The notes beneath the pieces are model-generated. The model was not told the origin of the DNA. It worked only from the letters and a program-made list of their open reading frames with translations, and did not search any database. This document shows, one piece after another, positions 34,682-43,679 of a DNA stretch of 64,000 nt. Position 1 is the first letter of the stretch; every line of letters begins with the position of its first letter. Position numbers and translations under genes: made by a program. The stretch is from Achromobacter sp. UMC46 (GTDB taxonomy: Bacteria > Pseudomonadota > Gammaproteobacteria > Burkholderiales > Burkholderiaceae_B): positions 930,001-994,000 of the forward strand of contig NZ_LZZS01000004.1 in the NCBI RefSeq assembly GCF_014170335.1. Direction: 5' to 3'.

Positions 34682-36006
34682 GCAAAGACAAGGCCATGTT
34701 GAACGCATTCGACCCCGCTGCCGCCGGCAGCCTGCCCGCCGCCGAGCGTGCCCTGATCGAACGGCGCCAGCGCGTTCTCGGAACGGCCTATCGGCTGTTC
34801 TATGACAATCCGCTGCACATCGTGCGCGGCGAGGGCGTGTGGCTTTATGACGCCGCCGGAGAACGCTACCTGGACGCCTACAACAATGTGGCGTCGGTGG
34901 GCCACAGCCATCCGCGCGTGGTCGCGGCCATTGCCGAGCAGGCCGCGGTGCTCAACACGCATACGCGCTATCTGCACGACGGCGTGGTGGAATACGCCGA
35001 GCGCCTCGTGGCCACGTTTCCGTCCGCGCTGTCGCAAGCGATGTTCACGTGCACCGGCAGCGAGGCCAACGACCTGGCGCTGCGCATTGCGCGCAGCCAC
35101 ACGGGCGCCAGCGGCGTCATCGTGACGGAACTGGCCTACCACGGCGTCACGGCCGCTGTCGCGGCGGTGTCGCCCTCGCTGGGCAAGACCGTGCCGTTGG
35201 GCGTCGACGTGCGTGCCGTGAGCGCGCCCGACACCTACCGGCACGATCCCGCGACGATCGGCGCGTGGTTTGCCGCCCGGGTGCAGGAGGCCATCGACGA
35301 TATGTTGCGCCATGGCATACGTCCGGCGGCGCTGCTGGTGGATACGGTCTTCTCCAGCGATGGTGTCTATACCGATCCCGCGCCGTTCCTGGCGCCCGCC
35401 GTCGAGGCCATCCGCGCCGCCGGCGGCCTGTTCATCGCCGACGAAGTGCAGGCGGGTTTCGCGCGCACCGGTTCATGCATGTGGGGCTTCCAGCGCCATG
35501 GCCTGGTGCCCGACATCGTCACCATGGGCAAACCCATGGGCAACGGCCATCCGATAGCCGGTGTGGTGGCGCGTCCCGAGATCTTCGAACGCTTCGGCCG
35601 CGACGCGCGCTACTTCAACACGTTCGGTGGCAATCCGGTCTCCAGCGCGGCGGCGCTGGCGACGCTGGATGTCATCCAGGACGAAGGCCTGCAGGCAAAC
35701 GCGGCGCGCACGGGCGCCTATCTGCGGGATAAGTTCCGCGAGATGGCGCGCAAGCATCCTTGGATCGGCGATGTTCGCGGCGACGGCCTGTTCATGGGCA
35801 TCGAACTCGTCAAGGACCAGGGGGCCAAAACGCCGGCCCCCGAAGAGACGCACCGATTCGTGAACCTGATGCGCGAACACCGCGTGCTGCTGAGCGCCAC
35901 CGGCCTGCGCGGCAACGTCATCAAGCTGCGGCCGCAGTTGCCGTTCAGCCTGGCCAACGCGGACCAGTTGATGCAGGCGGCCGACGAGGTGTTCGCCAAG
36001 TTGTAG
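34678..36006 (+). CDS. Class III PLP enzyme, amino-alcohol-phosphate phospho-lyase-like
   Basis: 442-residue fold-type I PLP enzyme. [29 protein letters not shown] and the Schiff-base lysine K285 in [16 protein letters not shown] are visible. The GKPMGNGHP signature is typical of ethanolamine-phosphate and 5-phosphohydroxylysine phospho-lyases (AGXT2-like), rather than ordinary omega-transaminases. With the kinase just upstream it would eliminate phosphate and ammonia to give an aldehyde. Start ATG 34678 overlaps the kinase stop. Confidence 0.85.
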   Translation: MSKDKAMLNAFDPAAAGSLPAAERALIERRQRVLGTAYRLFYDNPLHIVRGEGVWLYDAAGERYLDAYNNVASVGHSHPRVVAAIAEQAAVLNTHTRYLHDGVVEYAERLVATFPSALSQAMFTCTGSEANDLALRIARSHTGASGVIVTELAYHGVTAAVAAVSPSLGKTVPLGVDVRAVSAPDTYRHDPATIGAWFAARVQEAIDDMLRHGIRPAALLVDTVFSSDGVYTDPAPFLAPAVEAIRAAGGLFIADEVQAGFARTGSCMWGFQRHGLVPDIVTMGKPMGNGHPIAGVVARPEIFERFGRDARYFNTFGGNPVSSAAALATLDVIQDEGLQANAARTGAYLRDKFREMARKHPWIGDVRGDGLFMGIELVKDQGAKTPAPEETHRFVNLMREHRVLLSATGLRGNVIKLRPQLPFSLANADQLMQAADEVFAKL

Positions 36007-36051
36007 GGAAGGGCTGGCGCGGGAGCCGTGGCTTGCCGCGCGACGGCCCGC

Positions 36052-37569
36052 TCAGGCCGGCGCCGCGCGGCGTCGCCGGGGCCGGGCTGCGGGCGCCGTA
36101 CTGCTGGCGCGGTCAAGCGCACGCGCGAAGCGTTCCACGCCCGCGGGGATCTGCGATCCGGGCACGCCGCCGTAGCCCAGCACCACCGCGTTGCGGTCGC
36201 CCTCGGCATGATCGGGCAGGAAGTGGGGCTGGCCCAGCACGATGTTCTCGGCTTGCGCGTGGGCGACCAGTTGCGACACCGACACCCGCGGCGACAGGCG
36301 CGCATACACGTGCAGCCCCGCCCGGGCCTGCGACAGCTCGACCATCGGGCCGACTTGCCGCAAAAGTTCTTCCCGCAGCACGCGCTGGCGTTCCGCGTAC
36401 TCCAGCCGCATGCGCTTGATGTTCTGCGAGAAATGCCCGTCATTCATGAAATCCGCCAGTGCGGCCTGCAGATGCAGGTGCCCCGGCCGGTAGATGCGCG
36501 AGCAGGCGTTGGAGAATGCGTGCGCGATATGTTCCGGAACGACCATGTAGCTCATGCGCAGCCCTGCGAACATGGTCTTGCTGAACGTGCCCATGTAGAT
36601 GACGCGGCCGTCGGTGTCCAGGCCCTGCAGGGACGGGATCGGCGCGCCGTCGTAGCGGAATTCGCTGTCGTAGTCGTCTTCGATGATCCACAGCCCGCTC
36701 GCGCGCGCGGCTTGCAGCAGTTCCAGGCGGCGCGCCAGCGGCATGACGACGCCGGTAGGATATTGATGCGAAGGGCTGCTGATCACGAGGCGCGCGCGTT
36801 TCGGCACTTTGCTGGTGGAAAGGTTCAGCCCGCCTTCGTCGACGTGGGCGGGATGGACGCGGATGCCCGCCGCGGTGAGCAGCGGCGGGAAGGCCCAGTG
36901 ACAGGGGCTTTCCACCAGCGCGGCGTCGCCGGCGTCGGCCAGCAGGCGGGCGCAGAGGTCGACGGATTGGTGGGTTCCGGCAGTCACGATGATCTGTTCC
37001 GGCTGGCAGACGACCGAGCGCGAAATGCGCAGGTAGTTCGCGATGGCCTCGCGTAGCGGCACGAAGCCCGCGCCATCCTTGGAATAGCCGGCCAGCGCCA
37101 GGTTCGATTTGCCCAGATGGCGCGACAGCAGCCGCTTCCAGACATGAAAAGGGAATAGGGTCGCGTCCGCGATGCCTGGCACGAAGGCGCCCGTGTGCTG
37201 TCCCAGTCCGCCCGTGCCGCCGCCTGTGACTTCGCCGCGGGTGGACAGCCCCAGGCGCTGGCGGGCCGCCGTTTCTGAGGAAGGCGCCGCCAGCGGACGC
37301 TCGCCGGTATGTTCGACGAAGGTGCCGCTGCCCTCGCGGGCGGTGAGATAGCTCTCGGCGATCAGCCTGTCGTAAGCCAGGGAGATCGTAATGCGTGAAA
37401 TCCCGAGTTCTTCGGCCAGCGCGCGCGAGGACGGCAGCCGTTGCCCGGCGACCAGGGTGTGGTCGAGCACTCCCCTGCGCACGATCTCGTAGATCTGCCG
37501 TTGCAAGGGCAGCTCAGATTCCCGCGAGAGGGCTCCGGCCAGGAGATCGGAGAGGAGCACTTCTTTCAT
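36052..37569 (-). CDS. MocR-type (GntR HTH plus aminotransferase domain) regulator
   Basis: 505 residues: N-terminal GntR winged helix (LPLQRQIYEIVRRGVLDHTLVAGQRLPSSRALAEELGIS) joined by a Gly/Thr-rich linker to a class I aminotransferase-like domain with PLP lysine in YMGTFSKTMFAGLRMSY. Such proteins sense PLP or PLP-amino adducts. It converges on the phospho-lyase gene and diverges from the MHS transporter, and the same TGGCTAT motif sits at both promoters, so it likely controls the whole set. The C-terminus is Arg/Ala-rich. Confidence 0.9.
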   Translation of the reverse strand: MKEVLLSDLLAGALSRESELPLQRQIYEIVRRGVLDHTLVAGQRLPSSRALAEELGISRITISLAYDRLIAESYLTAREGSGTFVEHTGERPLAAPSSETAARQRLGLSTRGEVTGGGTGGLGQHTGAFVPGIADATLFPFHVWKRLLSRHLGKSNLALAGYSKDGAGFVPLREAIANYLRISRSVVCQPEQIIVTAGTHQSVDLCARLLADAGDAALVESPCHWAFPPLLTAAGIRVHPAHVDEGGLNLSTSKVPKRARLVISSPSHQYPTGVVMPLARRLELLQAARASGLWIIEDDYDSEFRYDGAPIPSLQGLDTDGRVIYMGTFSKTMFAGLRMSYMVVPEHIAHAFSNACSRIYRPGHLHLQAALADFMNDGHFSQNIKRMRLEYAERQRVLREELLRQVGPMVELSQARAGLHVYARLSPRVSVSQLVAHAQAENIVLGQPHFLPDHAEGDRNAVVLGYGGVPGSQIPAGVERFARALDRASSTAPAARPRRRRAAPA

Positions 37570-37596
37570 TAAGTGGCCTTAGAACATTGGCATTTG

Positions 37597-37617
37597 TGGC
37601 TATACAAGATATAGCCA
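37597..37617. promoter_or_regulatory. Palindrome TGGCTATA-N5-TATAGCCA, candidate MocR operator
   Basis: A perfect 8-bp inverted repeat (37597-37604 and 37610-37617) lies in the 97-base gap between the divergent MocR and transporter genes, overlapping TATA-rich sequence that probably forms the MocR promoter. The half-site matches the direct repeats at 32215 and 32238. Confidence 0.68.
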
Positions 37618-37666
37618 GTCGCTGCTATCGTCAATCACAGCCATCAAGGCATACAAGGGGAATTAA

Positions 37667-38992
37667 ATGGACAGCAAGAGCAGCCGGCGCCAGCCGGTTC
37701 GCGCAGCTTCGGCAGCATTCTTTGGCACCATGATCGAGTGGTATGACTTTTACTGTTACGCCACCGCCGCGGCGCTGGTGTTCGGCGATGTGTTTTTCGC
37801 GACCGACGATCCCTTCATGGGTACGCTGGCTTCGCTGGGCACGTTCGCCATCGGCTTTTTCGCGCGCCCGTTCGGCGCATTGATCTTCGGCCACCTGGGC
37901 GACCGCGTCGGCCGCAAGCAGAGCCTGATCATCACTCTGACGGTGATGGGCATTGCGACCACGCTGATCGGGCTGTTGCCGTCCTATCACTCCATCGGCC
38001 TGGCCGCGGTCATCCTGCTGGTGGCATTGCGGCTGGTGCAGGGCATCGCCGTGGGCGGGGAATGGGGAGGCGCCGTGCTGATCGCGGCCGAGCACGCGCC
38101 ACCCAAGTGGCGCACGTTGCTGGCGTCTGCGCCGCAGTACGGCAGCCCGATTGGCCTGATCCTCGCCACCGGCGTGTTCCGCATCGTCTCCGACCTGCCC
38201 AAGGAAGACTTCCTGAGCTGGGGCTGGCGCCTGCCCTTCATCGTGAGCGGCGTGCTGGTCCTGGTGGCCTTCGTCATCCGCCGCGGCGTGAACGAAAGCC
38301 CGGAACTGGAAGAGCGGCTGAAGGAAAAGCGCAAGGAGCACATTGCGCCGATCGGCCTGGTGCTGCGCGAGCGCAAACGCGCGCTGGCGTTGGGAATCGG
38401 TCTGTGCCTGCTGGGAATCTCGGGATTCTATTTCGTGACGACCCTGATGATCACCTATACCACCACGTACCTGAACATCACCCGCCCGCAGATCCTGGAC
38501 GTGGTGACCTGGGCCGGCGTGGTCGAACTGATCAGCTTCCCTCTCGCTTCCTACCTGGCGATGAAGATCGGCGAGCGCCGCTTCCTGGTGTACGTGACGG
38601 CGCTGGCCACGCTGTGGTCCGTGCCGATGATGATGCTCATCCTGACGGGCAACATCACCAACATTGCGATCGGCATCCTCGTGGCCATCTTCCTGATCGG
38701 CGCCTATTACGCCGTATTGGCCCCGTACCTGCCGCGCGCGTTCCCGATCGAGATGCGCTATACCGGCATTTCCCTCAGCTTCCAGCTTTGCGGCGCGATC
38801 TTCGGCGGCACAACGCCGCTGGTGGGGCTGTGGGTGGCGCACAAGTTCGGCTTGAACTGGCCGCCCCTGGCGCTGATGTTCGCCGTCATCGCGGGCGCGA
38901 ACTTCCTGTGCGCGGTGTACCTGCCCACGGACGAGCGCGACGCCGCGCGCGCCGCGGCCCGCAACCGCAGCTTGACGCCGCAGCGGTCGTGA
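37667..38992 (+). CDS. MHS-family major facilitator transporter
   Basis: 441-residue, 12-span symporter of the metabolite:H+ symporter branch. MIEWYDFYCYATAAALVFGDVFF near 22-44, HLGDRVGRKQSLI (loop 2-3), RLVQGIAVGGEWGGAVLIAAEHAP and GSPIGLILA are family signatures. AAGGGG precedes ATG 37667. Under probable control of the divergent MocR, it likely imports the substrate of the M20-kinase-lyase operon. Confidence 0.9.
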   Translation: MDSKSSRRQPVRAASAAFFGTMIEWYDFYCYATAAALVFGDVFFATDDPFMGTLASLGTFAIGFFARPFGALIFGHLGDRVGRKQSLIITLTVMGIATTLIGLLPSYHSIGLAAVILLVALRLVQGIAVGGEWGGAVLIAAEHAPPKWRTLLASAPQYGSPIGLILATGVFRIVSDLPKEDFLSWGWRLPFIVSGVLVLVAFVIRRGVNESPELEERLKEKRKEHIAPIGLVLRERKRALALGIGLCLLGISGFYFVTTLMITYTTTYLNITRPQILDVVTWAGVVELISFPLASYLAMKIGERRFLVYVTALATLWSVPMMMLILTGNITNIAIGILVAIFLIGAYYAVLAPYLPRAFPIEMRYTGISLSFQLCGAIFGGTTPLVGLWVAHKFGLNWPPLALMFAVIAGANFLCAVYLPTDERDAARAAARNRSLTPQRS

Positions 38993-39157
38993 GCCGGCCG
39001 GTCACGTGCCGAGCCTGGCGCGCCAGCAGCACGGGGCCGGCATGGCGCAAGTGTGCGTATCCAACGTCGGCGACCCCATCGATGCGCTAAGCGTTGTGTC
39101 GCGTTGGCGGCGCAGCTCCGGGGCATGCTAGATGGGAGCGATCTTCAACCTATCCTG

Positions 39158-39479
39158 TTATTTAAGCGCCCGGAGCGGCCGCCGCGCCAGTTTCGTTTTG
39201 AAGTCCTGGCGTACATCGCAAATGATATGGATGTAGACGGTATTGCCGATGATTTCGTAGATCACCCGGTTCTTCGCCGCGATGAATTCAAGAAAATGGG
39301 CCGACGGCAGCTCCGGAGGGGCGTGGCCCGTGAGCGGGCACTTCTGAAGATTCAGAATCGCGCGCTGGATTTTCGCGTAGGCATTCAGCCAAGTCGCTTG
39401 CGAGAAGTGCTTGCGAATGTACCGCCGGATCCAGGAGATCGTCTTCAGCAGATCGAAGAAAGACAATCTTGTGGCTCAC
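39158..39479 (-). pseudogene. RelE/ParE-family toxin gene with a frameshift
   Basis: Two frames together give one toxin. From GTG 39479, which overlaps the antitoxin stop (GTGA), the frame reads MSHKIVFLRSAEDDLLD, a standard ParE/RelE start. At about 39425-39431 it must shift to continue as IRRYIRKHFSQATWLNAY and run to the stop at 39158. Loss of two bases (GATATC to GATC) would explain it and give a 107-residue ancestor. The second frame alone can start at TTG 39466, but without the proper first strand. Conserved C-terminal strands (RVIYEIIGNTVYIHIICDVRQD) remain. A sequencing error cannot be excluded. Confidence 0.75.
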
Positions 39480-39757
39480 TCTTCGTCCGCCTTGTCCAAC
39501 GCGTCGATGCGGGCGAAAACCTCAGAGGCCGGCACAATGCTCCCGTCCTCGATATCCCGGCGGCCATGAGCAAGCAATTGAAGCAGGGCGATCATTTGCT
39601 CTTGTTCTTCATAGCTCTGTACGTCCATGACGACGAGCTTGGCCTCGCCATTTTGAGTAATGAGCATGGGTTCCCGTGTCTGCGTAAGGGTAGTGACGAT
39701 CTCGGCGGCGTGACTCTTGAGATAGGAAATGGGCTTCACTTGGGTTGAGTATTTCAT
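39476..39757 (-). CDS. Phd/YefM-family antitoxin
   Basis: 93 residues: MKYSTQVKPISYLKSHAAEIVTTLTQTREPMLITQNGEAKLVVMDVQSYEEQ is the Phd/YefM DNA-binding fold; the acidic C-terminus (IDALDKADEE) is the toxin-binding end. It precedes the toxin gene with a 4-base overlap, the classical antitoxin-first order. The locus is less GC-rich than its surroundings, suggesting acquisition. The 176 bases upstream to dadA show no clear signal. Confidence 0.88.
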   Translation of the reverse strand: MKYSTQVKPISYLKSHAAEIVTTLTQTREPMLITQNGEAKLVVMDVQSYEEQEQMIALLQLLAHGRRDIEDGSIVPASEVFARIDALDKADEE

Positions 39758-39933
39758 GGCCTGAATTCCTGTCGGACGGGTGGACCGGTTGTAGTCTTAA
39801 TTTGGTTCATCCGGTTCCTGCAGGAGAATGAGGACATATGATGCGTTGTTACTCGATGCTCCGATAGCCTCGGGTTGCCGCAGGGCCGCCAATCCCGGGC
39901 GCCGTCGCGGCAACGCGAGTCGGACGAGTGTTC

Positions 39934-41163
39934 TCAAGGCAGCGGCAGCGTCTTCCCGACGCTTGCCGCCAGCATCTGGGCGGTGGCCGCCGATAAGGTC
40001 CAGCCCAGGTGGCCGTGCCCGGTGTTGTAGAACACGCCGGGCCGTTTGCCCGGACCCACGCGCGGCATCATGTTGGGCGTCATGGGACGCAGGCCGCACC
40101 AGGGCACCACGCGCGATGTCCGGATGCCGGGGAAGTGCTTGCGCGTCCAGTCGACCAGCGGCTGCACGCGTTCGGCGCGGATGTCCATGTTGAAGCCGTT
40201 GAACTCCGCCGTGCCCGCCACGCGGAAACGGTCGCCCAGCCTGCTGGTGACGATCTTGGCGGCCTCGTCCAGCAGGCTGACGCTGGGCGCGGCGGCCTGG
40301 CTTTGCGCATCGTCCAGATGCACGCTGATGGAATAGCCCTTGACCGGATAGATGTTCAGCGTGTCGCCCATCTGCTGCGCGAACTTGCGGCTGACGGCAC
40401 CGGCGCAGATGACGATGGCATCCGTCTCGTGCTGTTCGCGCTCCGTGCCGCCGTTGCGCAGCACCTCCAGCACATAGGGATGGTTGTCGCGGCTGATTTG
40501 GCCAACGTCGGCGTCCTGCACGAAGGTGACGCCATGGCGTTCGCAGGCGCGCGCCAGCCCGCTGGTGAATTTGTGGATGTCGCCGGTGGCGTCCGACGGC
40601 GTGAAGAAGCCGCCGTGGCAATCCGTCTGCAGCGTGGGTTCGATGTTGCGCGCTTCGCTGCCCGAGACGGCATAGCGCTCCAGGCCGCCTGCCTGAAGCA
40701 GCGCGTTCGAACGGCGGGCGGCGTCGAAGCTGGCCGCATCGTGATAGATGTGCAGGATGCCCCGGCGCTCCAGGTCGAAATCGATGCCTTCGGCGTCGGC
40801 CATGTCGAACAGGTGCTGCCGCGCCTCGATCGCCAGGCGGGTGGTGGCGATGGTGTTTTCGCGGTAGTGGGGGATCTGCGCCATGAACTGGGCCAGCCAC
40901 GAATACTTATGCCAGCTGGGCTTGGGGTTCAGCAGCAGCGGCGCGTTCTTGCGCCACATCCAGCGCAGTCCTTTCAGGATGGTGGCCGCGCTGTTCCAGA
41001 CTTCGGCGTTGCTGGCTGACAATTGGCCGCCGTTGGCGTAGGACGTTTCCATGGCGGGGTAGCGCTGGCGGTCGTAGACGGTGATCTGATATCCCAGCTT
41101 GGACAAGGCATAGGCGGACGTGACGCCGGTGATACCGGCGCCGATGATGGCGATGCGGGGCAT
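39934..41163 (-). CDS. dadA: DadA-like FAD amino-acid dehydrogenase
   Basis: 409-residue FAD oxidoreductase. IAIIGAGITGVTSAYALSKLG at 4-24 binds FAD; GLRPMTPNMMPRVG and FYNTGHGHLGWTLSAATAQML near the end are DadA signatures. The family deaminates D-amino acids, and some members glycine or imino acids, feeding electrons to the quinone pool. ATG 41163 starts MPRIAIIGAG; the longer frame upstream is riboswitch RNA. Because its leader is a tandem glycine riboswitch, glycine is the likely inducer and perhaps substrate. Confidence 0.9.
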   Translation of the reverse strand: MPRIAIIGAGITGVTSAYALSKLGYQITVYDRQRYPAMETSYANGGQLSASNAEVWNSAATILKGLRWMWRKNAPLLLNPKPSWHKYSWLAQFMAQIPHYRENTIATTRLAIEARQHLFDMADAEGIDFDLERRGILHIYHDAASFDAARRSNALLQAGGLERYAVSGSEARNIEPTLQTDCHGGFFTPSDATGDIHKFTSGLARACERHGVTFVQDADVGQISRDNHPYVLEVLRNGGTEREQHETDAIVICAGAVSRKFAQQMGDTLNIYPVKGYSISVHLDDAQSQAAAPSVSLLDEAAKIVTSRLGDRFRVAGTAEFNGFNMDIRAERVQPLVDWTRKHFPGIRTSRVVPWCGLRPMTPNMMPRVGPGKRPGVFYNTGHGHLGWTLSAATAQMLAASVGKTLPLP

Positions 41164-41204
41164 GATGGCTCCAGATTGGGTGGCCGCGACCTGAACTGGC
41201 CGCA

Positions 41205-41392
41205 GCACCCCATCTGTCTCGGTACCTGAGAGCTTCACCCGTCGCGCTGACGGCGGCGGGTTCCCCTTCGGTGGGCGCGCACGGCGCCTCTCTCCAGATT
41301 GTCTAGACTCGCGCAGTCCTGTTGCCTGAGAGTTTCCGGGGCGGTTGCTCCGTCGGCGCCGGCCGCAAGGGCCAGTCTCTTCTGCGCGGTTT
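41205..41392 (-). ncRNA. Tandem glycine riboswitch
   Basis: Read on the minus strand, GCGCAGAAGAGAC (41387-41375) opens aptamer 1, followed by GGAGCAA, GAAACTCTCAGGCAA and AGGACTG. After TCTGGAGAGAG, aptamer 2 shows CACCGAAGGGGAAC, AGCTCTCAGGTACC and GACAGATGGGG (41218-41208). These are the invariant blocks of both glycine aptamers in normal order. About 40 bases separate it from the dadA start, with GGCC-rich complementary segments that may form the expression platform. Tandem glycine aptamers usually turn genes on. Confidence 0.93.
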
Positions 41393-41494
41393 TGAATCGA
41401 CGAGGTACAGAATAGCCAAGTTCTTGTGGGATTGGATTCAGGGTAAGTACTATGTCGGGCATTCCACCGTGGCCGGACAGGAAGGGACAGGAGC

Positions 41495-42679
41495 ATGAGA
41501 AAAAACGTTGAGCGAACCCGGCGCGCCGCCTTGTCGGCGCTCGCGGTGCTTGCCTTGGGGGCGGCGGCTTCCCAGGCGTTTGCCGCGCCGGCGGCGCCGC
41601 TTGCGCCGCCGGACGCCGGCCGCCAGATCGGCGAAGCCGCGCAGGCGGTGATGCGCGAGTACGGCGTGCCCGGCATGGCGATCGCGATCACCCGGGATGG
41701 CCGGCAGCAGTTCTACAGCTATGGCGTGGCGTCGCGGCAGACGCAGGCGAAGGTCAGCCGCGACACGCTGTTCGAGGTGGGATCGATCAGCAAGACCTAT
41801 ACCGCGACGCTGGCGGCCTATGCGGAAGTGCTGGGCAAACTGTCGTTCAACGACAGCCCGGCGCGTTTCCTGCCGGACTTGCAGGGTTCGGAATTCGGCA
41901 AACTGACGCTGGTTCATTTGGGCACGCATACCGGCGGCGGCTTTCCGCTGCAGGTGCCCGACGCCGTGCGCAACGACGCGCAGCTGATGGACTATCTGAA
42001 GGCGTGGCAGCCCCAGTATCCGGCCGGTACGTACCGGACCTACGCCAATCCCAGCATCGGGATGCTGGGGGTGGTGGCCGCCAGAAGCCTGGGACAGCCG
42101 TTCGCGCAGGCCATGGAAAAGACGCTGTTTCCCAAGCTGGGCCTGACGCGCACGTATATCGACGTGCCGGCCGCCGCGATGGCCGACTACGCCCAGGGCT
42201 ACAACAAGCAGGATGCGCCCGTCCGCGTGAATCCCGGTGTGCTGGCGGCGCAAGCGTATGGCGTGAAGACCAGCGCGCGCGACCTGCTGCGCTTCGTCGA
42301 GGCCAATATGGACACGGCGGGCGATGCCGTCATTCCGCGTGCGGTCGCACGCACGCACGTGGGCTACTACCGGATCGGGGACATGACGCAGGACTTGGCT
42401 TGGGAGCAACTGGCCTATCCCGTAACGCTGGACGCGTTGCTGACAGCCAACGCGGGCACGCTGAACAGCCAGAGCCATCCGGCGGTCGCGCTGAATCCGC
42501 CGCTTGCGCCGCAAGGTTCGGTGTGGATCAACAAGACCGGATCGACCAACGGTTTCGGCGCTTACGTGGCGTTCGTGCCGGCCAGGAAGGCGGGCGTCGT
42601 GATCCTGGCCAACAAGAACTATCCGAACGAGGCCCGGGTGCGGCTGGCGTACCGGATACTGGAAACGCTGGCCCCTTAA
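41495..42679 (+). CDS. ampC: Class C beta-lactamase
   Basis: 394 residues with a signal peptide over about 1-30 (cleavage near AFAA). The serine beta-lactamase motifs are in place: S97-I-S-K100, Y183-A-N185 and K347-T-G349, with length typical of AmpC. Periplasmic hydrolysis of cephalosporins is expected; Ala instead of Ser in YxN is seen in some AmpC enzymes. No ampR is adjacent (the divergent neighbour is the riboswitch-dadA unit), so expression may be constitutive or controlled elsewhere. Its TAA overlaps the convergent gene's TAA in a shared TTAA. Confidence 0.9.
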   Translation: MRKNVERTRRAALSALAVLALGAAASQAFAAPAAPLAPPDAGRQIGEAAQAVMREYGVPGMAIAITRDGRQQFYSYGVASRQTQAKVSRDTLFEVGSISKTYTATLAAYAEVLGKLSFNDSPARFLPDLQGSEFGKLTLVHLGTHTGGGFPLQVPDAVRNDAQLMDYLKAWQPQYPAGTYRTYANPSIGMLGVVAARSLGQPFAQAMEKTLFPKLGLTRTYIDVPAAAMADYAQGYNKQDAPVRVNPGVLAAQAYGVKTSARDLLRFVEANMDTAGDAVIPRAVARTHVGYYRIGDMTQDLAWEQLAYPVTLDALLTANAGTLNSQSHPAVALNPPLAPQGSVWINKTGSTNGFGAYVAFVPARKAGVVILANKNYPNEARVRLAYRILETLAP

Positions 42680-43677
42680 GCGTCCGGGCCGGGGGCGGCT
42701 GAGGCGCCGCCCGCGCGCGGCAGCAGCCCCATCACTTCCAGCCGCTTGCACAACTGCCCTAGGCGCTCCATCTTGTAGGCGTCCACGTCCATGCCGGCAT
42801 AGTCGTAGAAGCCCTGGCCGTCGCGCAGGCCGTTGCGGCCTTCCTCCATGTTGCGCGCAATGACGTCGGGCGAGGCGAAGCGGGGGCCGATTTCACCGGA
42901 CAGGTAGCGCGACGCGTAGTAGAGGATGTCGCCGCCGCCCCAATCGATGAACTCCAACAGGCCCAGCACCGAAAAGCGCAGCCCGAAGCCCAGCCGCACG
43001 GCGGTGTCGATGTCTTCCGCGCTGGCGACGCCTTCCTCCACCATGCGCGCGGCCTCGTTCATGGCCAGGGCCTGGATGCGGGGCACGATGTAGCCCGCGG
43101 ACGGCGCGCATTGCACCGGCACCTTGCCCGCCTGGCGCAGCGCGGCCAGCAATTCCGCTACGGCGGCATCGCTGGTCTTCGGGCCCCGGCTCACTTCCAC
43201 CAGCGGGATCAAGGCGGCCGGATTCAGCCAGTGCGCGTTCAGAAAGCGGTCGGGGTGCGGCACCAGCTTGGCCAGGTCGGTGACGAGGAAGGTGGACGTG
43301 GTGGATGCAATGACGCCGTCCGGCGCGCAGGCCTGCCCCAGCCACTGGAAGGTGTCCTGCTTGGCGTCCAGGCGTTCCGGTACGGCCTCGAAGACGATGC
43401 GCGCCGCCCGCAGGTCGGCCACGGCGTCCTCGCGCCGGCACAGGCGCACGCGGCGCAGGGCGGCTTCCGTCTGGCTGACGTCAAGCAAGCCCAGCCGGCT
43501 GAGCGTGCCCAGTTCGCGACGCAGGTTGGCCGCCACGCGACCGCTGTGCTCCGCTTGCTCGGCCGGCGGCCTCGGTTTGATGTCGACCAGCGTCACGTCG
43601 CACCCCGCAAGCAGGTAGGACAGGGTGATGCCTTCGCCCATGCGGCCGGCGCCGGCCACGCAGATCCTGGGGGCCAT
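42676..43677 (-). CDS. 3-hydroxyacyl-CoA dehydrogenase-type NAD enzyme (carnitine-dehydrogenase-like)
   Basis: 333 residues: Rossmann motif ICVAGAGRMGEGITLSYLLAG at the start, FEAVPERLDAKQDTFQWL and STTSTFLVTDLA in the middle, then NAHWLNPAALIPLVEVSRG with the catalytic His, and a helical C-terminal domain. It could oxidise a 3-hydroxyacyl-CoA or, as in related single-domain enzymes, L-carnitine. ATG 43677 has AAGGA 8 bases upstream; the earlier ATG at 43686 would overlap the upstream gene and lacks a ribosome site. Only 2 bases follow the opine dehydrogenase stop. Confidence 0.83.
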   Translation of the reverse strand: MAPRICVAGAGRMGEGITLSYLLAGCDVTLVDIKPRPPAEQAEHSGRVAANLRRELGTLSRLGLLDVSQTEAALRRVRLCRREDAVADLRAARIVFEAVPERLDAKQDTFQWLGQACAPDGVIASTTSTFLVTDLAKLVPHPDRFLNAHWLNPAALIPLVEVSRGPKTSDAAVAELLAALRQAGKVPVQCAPSAGYIVPRIQALAMNEAARMVEEGVASAEDIDTAVRLGFGLRFSVLGLLEFIDWGGGDILYYASRYLSGEIGPRFASPDVIARNMEEGRNGLRDGQGFYDYAGMDVDAYKMERLGQLCKRLEVMGLLPRAGGASAAPGPDA

Positions 43678-43679
43678 GG

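Noticed and set aside
41235-41462. 75-codon minus-strand ORF upstream of dadA
   Set aside because: It is the translated glycine riboswitch; conservation is at RNA level.
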